Positions 61,601 through 64,000 of a stretch of DNA of 64,000 nucleotides are shown piece after piece; the first letter of the stretch is position 1, and the number at the start of each line of letters is the position of its first letter. The notes under the pieces are model-generated. The model saw only the letters and a program-made list of their open reading frames with translations, searched no databases and was not told the DNA's origin. A program made the position numbers and the translations under genes. Source of the stretch: an uncultured Clostridia bacterium (GTDB lineage Bacteria; Bacillota; Clostridia; TANB77; CAG-508); assembly GCA_947627185.1 (NCBI GenBank), contig CANQVF010000005.1, positions 1-64,000 on the forward strand, written 5' to 3'.

Positions 61601-63942
61601 AATCAAATTCAAATTCTACATCAACATCACTATTATCATTAGAAGAATGGTGGGCTGAAACACAAAAAATGTTTGATATATATAAAAGTGAAAGCTGGAT
61701 TTATGGACATAGTAATGCAAACACAACATTTGAAACAGCAAGATCTCATGATACAGATTGTTCAATTGGAGCTTCATGGATGTTGCAAAAATTAGGAGCT
61801 TTAAAAGAAAACCATACATTTACTTCTGCTTTAGGAGAGTCTGGTTCGTTAGTTGAAAGTGAAGCTTGTGCACAGGACTTATTAAATGCGGGTGCAGAAG
61901 TTATAGTACCATCAGGAAGTGCAAATTTTGCTACTGCAGCAAATAGTGGTGAATTACAACCAGGAGATGTATTGTTTTATGAAGGACATGTTAGCATATA
62001 TTGTGGAGATAGTTATGAAGGTTCACAAACTACTTTTTGCTGGGATACTGGTTCAACAGAAGGTATACAAAATGGAGGACCAAGAGATACTAGTTGGGAG
62101 GATAGACCTATAAAACTTATAGTAAGATTACCTATAGGAAATTCATCATTAGAAGGTAGTCAATATGAAGGTTTTGTTGGAAATGAAGCTGTAGTTTCAC
62201 CAGTTACAGGAATATTATTAGAATATGGAGAATATGATGGAACACAAAAAGATTCAGTTTCAGGAGAAATTTATAGAACTAATATAGATTTAAAATATCA
62301 AAATCAAACAATGAATATAGATAATGGAACAAATAACAATACTACTCAAGTTGCCACTAACTTAAAACCAGAAAAAGTAGGTTATGCTAAAATATTAGTA
62401 TTAGATAATGAAAATTATAAAAAACTTGAAAAAGCATTAATCAGTTCTACTAGATGGTCAGGAAATAGTTTCATTTCAGAAAATGGTGATTATACATCAA
62501 AAGACATTAAAAATTTAAAAGAAGATGATGTAAAAGATTGGACAGATTTGGAAAAAACTCTATATGGTTACAAAGAATTTGCTGAGCTATATAGCAAATT
62601 TGGAATATCAGGAAATGTTATATATGTAGAAGGATTTTCTTGTGAACTTCCAGATGAAAATTTTGATAACCAAGATGATAATGCATTAAAAACTACATCT
62701 CCATCTGGTGAAAAAATTAATATAAATACTTTTGAAAAGATTGGTTTAGGAAGTTTTAGTAATGGAAATTTAAATAACACAGATGATGTTTTAAGCTCAT
62801 TATATGAACCAGAGGATAAATATAAATTAGCAAATTTAGTAGTAACAGAAAAGTTAAATTCAGAAAGTAAAGTAAAAGATGAAGCTGTTTCATCAATATA
62901 CGTAAATAATTTAAGATTTATAAAAGAAGGAACAGTACTAGGAAGAACATTAACAGATAGAGAATTAATAGTAGATTATAGAGGTGAAAATTACGAAGAC
63001 TATAGAAAAGGTAAAACATCTACTATAAATACTACGAGTGATCCAAAAGATTATGATAAAGTAGCAGGAAATTATTTAAGAATTATTATGAGAGATTTAG
63101 ATAAAACAGTTGTTGAAAATGTAGAAGACTATATGAAATTAGATGATGGAGATAGTGATAAAAAAACAGAAGTTGATTGGGAATTTTATTACTGGTTACC
63201 ATATGAATCTGGTGGAATAGGAGAAAAGGGTGTAGCAACACATAGTGGAGCAGGAGCTTGTGGAACTGTTTCTGGACCAAATGAAGTTGCTGTTGGAATT
63301 GCACAATGGACAGCATTAAGTGGAGAAAGTTGGAATAATGTTTCTGAAATATGTAAATGGCTATCAGAAGAAGATGCGAGTTTATGTGCACCATTAAAAG
63401 CATTTTCATCATACTCTTCTACACAAATATGCTCATCTATAAGTAGTTTGCAAAATGCATGGTGGTCTGTTAATGAAAAAGATCCAGATAGATTTTTAGA
63501 ACTTCAAATGGAGTATTTTTATGAACATGAATTTAAAGGTTGGCTAGAAAGTAGTGGAACAGAATGGTTATTAAATAAATCATTAGTAGCTCAAGGAACA
63601 TATGCATCACTTAAGAATTGGGGACCAAATCTTGGATGGGAAGATGTAATTTCTTCATCTATGTCAGATGAAGAAATTGTGAAAGCTTTATTAACTAAAG
63701 CAAGACCAATAGGCTCTACATGTGGAACACTAGAAGCTAGATGGGATTCACAATATGTTTTAGCAAAAGATATTTTAAGTGGAAAATTTAAAGAAGTGGA
63801 AGAATGGGTAAGAACGAAACAACCAGCACAATATGGAGAAGGAAATAATAGTGGATCATTACTTGCATTTTTGAATAATAAATATTTTTATCCATATTTA
63901 AACTATATTTTAATGGGAGAAATATATGAAAGAAAAAGTTAG
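58648..63942 (+). CDS. Giant membrane-anchored peptidoglycan hydrolase-like protein 3
   Basis: 1764 residues with the same order as its paralogues: acidic head, basic Lys/Ala stretch (SAAKHSALTALGPILFWVI), membrane helix about 69-92, YDLKGYGFLTNYVE, and LDGWTGRYGMPIDFLLSVHL. A long Cys-rich insert (ECCEVC near 580) precedes HWYRDVYFV. Slot 1 is an NlpC/P60-like domain with TDCSIGASW (Cys1038) and LFYEGHVSIYCG (His1114). The M23-like frame follows. Slot 2 is WEFYYWLPYESGGIGEKGVA with GPNEVAVGIAQWTALSGESW, resembling phage-tail or VgrG-type lysozyme domains. Its own promoter. The last 17 bp overlap the next gene. Confidence 0.72.
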   Translation: MNDDYNNEELENNLPQEDEQNEKRNSISDNIKNQATDKAKKEIKNKMTKTAAKSAAKHSALTALGPILFWVIVVILIIIIIVGIVMFFITMPGMVMDKLKELAKNIADDFASFFGGDTTTFIEDQAIYDTLDYLEQMGYDLKGYGFLTNYVEDSKDGVERNDEDKISKAYSDFIFTYLVSDNYVYTIKNLNIVTNNWFDGLCAQIASLFTLGGSNQYWSRGMIDIWKDNGVIGKEAEYYSAFESGSIKIDPDQKTMQIKRGWGNNSMTYNLDGWTGRYGMPIDFLLSVHLATMMPDLSYDMATGFETVIKLLLHPIGGGEEGSNTAIGYYKYGDGASDYATYDDFKEAATSGKTGILNSWRISKKEAKDLMNKFNIKSPDDCIGVADVGEDELEKSNNTIDMQYSDGILSYKRITDDGYDNSEKAVAKKQEVVNTYNAMIQKLKEYGATDEMIKNAGLETSISTFDSFLKMQETAESIAENTYIEPSKNFSTELGWATPEGTTDYSYYSVEVNLEYNNFDYQIEDAHANYMSDMTFCINTAVINYKIIGEWSNEKLQAWLDENDINTIDEARCNNLHDEDECCEVCRDYIQSIYDELKDVDVSNLEIYQPYISRVINHWYRDVYFVTTDDIRSFVENDYEYEAIMKERWTLYETYGDENPEKAGEYKLYKIDDNGNYLGLYDGSQEDAEKAGIKVAKKAVMKKIDETADELDWNAIDNQYSAYEIQEASNTAFEQVYPDLPEDDSEYNIKKDIYVKLITTGNIVQTGEGQRTETNSKIKKMFLNNKYFRYDGSAETAEIITELRKKNNIQLGALSDEDLSKTATVNGEVRRVSDYAGEVSLNQDSLNAFSMLENEHTLDADYIYRDFKELVVELGYFKKEELTDETPRLLQFLVPDIGSNGYPNRSIDKNENEFGTMVHSKGDIEANKQFTLMKLISDAIENSSDEEEDNPQNAEVSSSAVSTTVGNISGTTDNTKQFISLGSVKSNSNSTSTSLLSLEEWWAETQKMFDIYKSESWIYGHSNANTTFETARSHDTDCSIGASWMLQKLGALKENHTFTSALGESGSLVESEACAQDLLNAGAEVIVPSGSANFATAANSGELQPGDVLFYEGHVSIYCGDSYEGSQTTFCWDTGSTEGIQNGGPRDTSWEDRPIKLIVRLPIGNSSLEGSQYEGFVGNEAVVSPVTGILLEYGEYDGTQKDSVSGEIYRTNIDLKYQNQTMNIDNGTNNNTTQVATNLKPEKVGYAKILVLDNENYKKLEKALISSTRWSGNSFISENGDYTSKDIKNLKEDDVKDWTDLEKTLYGYKEFAELYSKFGISGNVIYVEGFSCELPDENFDNQDDNALKTTSPSGEKININTFEKIGLGSFSNGNLNNTDDVLSSLYEPEDKYKLANLVVTEKLNSESKVKDEAVSSIYVNNLRFIKEGTVLGRTLTDRELIVDYRGENYEDYRKGKTSTINTTSDPKDYDKVAGNYLRIIMRDLDKTVVENVEDYMKLDDGDSDKKTEVDWEFYYWLPYESGGIGEKGVATHSGAGACGTVSGPNEVAVGIAQWTALSGESWNNVSEICKWLSEEDASLCAPLKAFSSYSSTQICSSISSLQNAWWSVNEKDPDRFLELQMEYFYEHEFKGWLESSGTEWLLNKSLVAQGTYASLKNWGPNLGWEDVISSSMSDEEIVKALLTKARPIGSTCGTLEARWDSQYVLAKDILSGKFKEVEEWVRTKQPAQYGEGNNSGSLLAFLNNKYFYPYLNYILMGEIYERKS

Positions 63943-64000
63943 AAATTCAATAATTATAGTTGGAATTATTTTAGTAATAGTTATTATTGTTTTATTGTTA
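63926..64000 (+). CDS. Small single-helix protein C, cut by right edge
   Basis: 25 codons are visible, starting MKEKVRNSIIIVGIILVIVI. The start resembles that of the 57993 product (MKEK, short basic run, long helix). GGGAGA lies upstream inside the end of the third giant gene, so translation is coupled. It indicates that the small-plus-giant pattern continues beyond the window. Confidence 0.55.
   Translation, partial: MKEKVRNSIIIVGIILVIVIIVLLL

Noticed and set aside
61919..62113. 64-residue + strand frame inside giant 3
   Set aside because: Overlaps the NlpC/P60-like His region in another frame and has no ribosome site of its own.
48002..64000. Assigning the giant-protein cluster to a prophage or a named conjugative element
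   Set aside because: Lysozyme and NlpC/P60 domains occur in both, but no capsid, tail, integrase, relaxase, VirB4 or VirD4 gene is visible, so the label would be unsupported.

Overview
The window is very AT-rich (roughly a quarter G+C by eye), with strong purine-rich ribosome binding sites and consensus TTGnnn-17-TATAAT promoters. It comes from an endospore-forming Firmicute of the class Clostridia, probably a gut-type, little-cultured lineage. Spore-formation genes are scattered through it: yqfC and yqfD, an alpha/beta-type small acid-soluble spore protein gene, spoIVB and spoVG. Almost everything is on the + strand; only the left-edge gene, murC and a small ferritin-like gene are on the - strand.

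Region 1 (1-9.5 kb): a lysine-rich AT-hook-like protein at the left edge, a DUF4116 repeat protein, then the conserved yqfC-yqfD-ybeY-dgkA-era-yqzL-recO neighbourhood. The usual phoH/yqfF position is occupied by an unrecognised 396-residue helical protein, and a YerB (DUF3048) gene sits between dgkA and era. A GC-richer palindromic repeat, hpf and the spore gene ssp follow.

Region 2 (9.6-24.2 kb): a Cof-type HAD phosphatase, then a long Tad/Flp-like pilus or secretion operon. It encodes a CpaB-like SAF protein, two degenerate ParA/CpaE-like proteins, a TadA/CpaF ATPase with an N-terminal membrane helix and a frameshift inside its Walker A motif, a fused TadB/TadC-type membrane protein, five small pilin-like proteins (four starting Met-Glu-(Asn/Asp)-Ala with no leader peptide), and two TadE/F-like membrane-anchored proteins.

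Region 3 (24.2-47.9 kb): mostly housekeeping genes. spoIVB, a membrane protein with a formylglycine-generating-enzyme-like fold, a GT-C-like membrane protein, murC, spoVG, an operon of envelope and small uncharacterised proteins, a T-box-controlled pheS-pheT, a second copy of the palindromic repeat, a GH25 lysozyme with Cys-rich repeats, lemA, addA without addB, and a split transketolase.

Region 4 (48.0-64.0 kb, running off the right edge): the most striking part. Three giant tandem paralogues (1628, about 1484 and 1764 residues) share one membrane-anchored scaffold but carry different peptidoglycan-hydrolase-like modules at two fixed slots. One slot holds an NlpC/P60-like or other Cys-His domain. 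The C-terminal slot holds a glucosaminidase-like, SleB-like or phage-lysozyme-like domain. They are interspersed with small paralogous single-helix membrane proteins, and a third copy of the small gene starts at the right edge. No conjugation ATPase, coupling protein or phage gene is visible here, so the machine they serve is not determined by this window.

Four single-base frameshifts, all in the +1 sense, affect the tadA, tadF-like and middle hydrolase genes. They may be true lesions or assembly errors.
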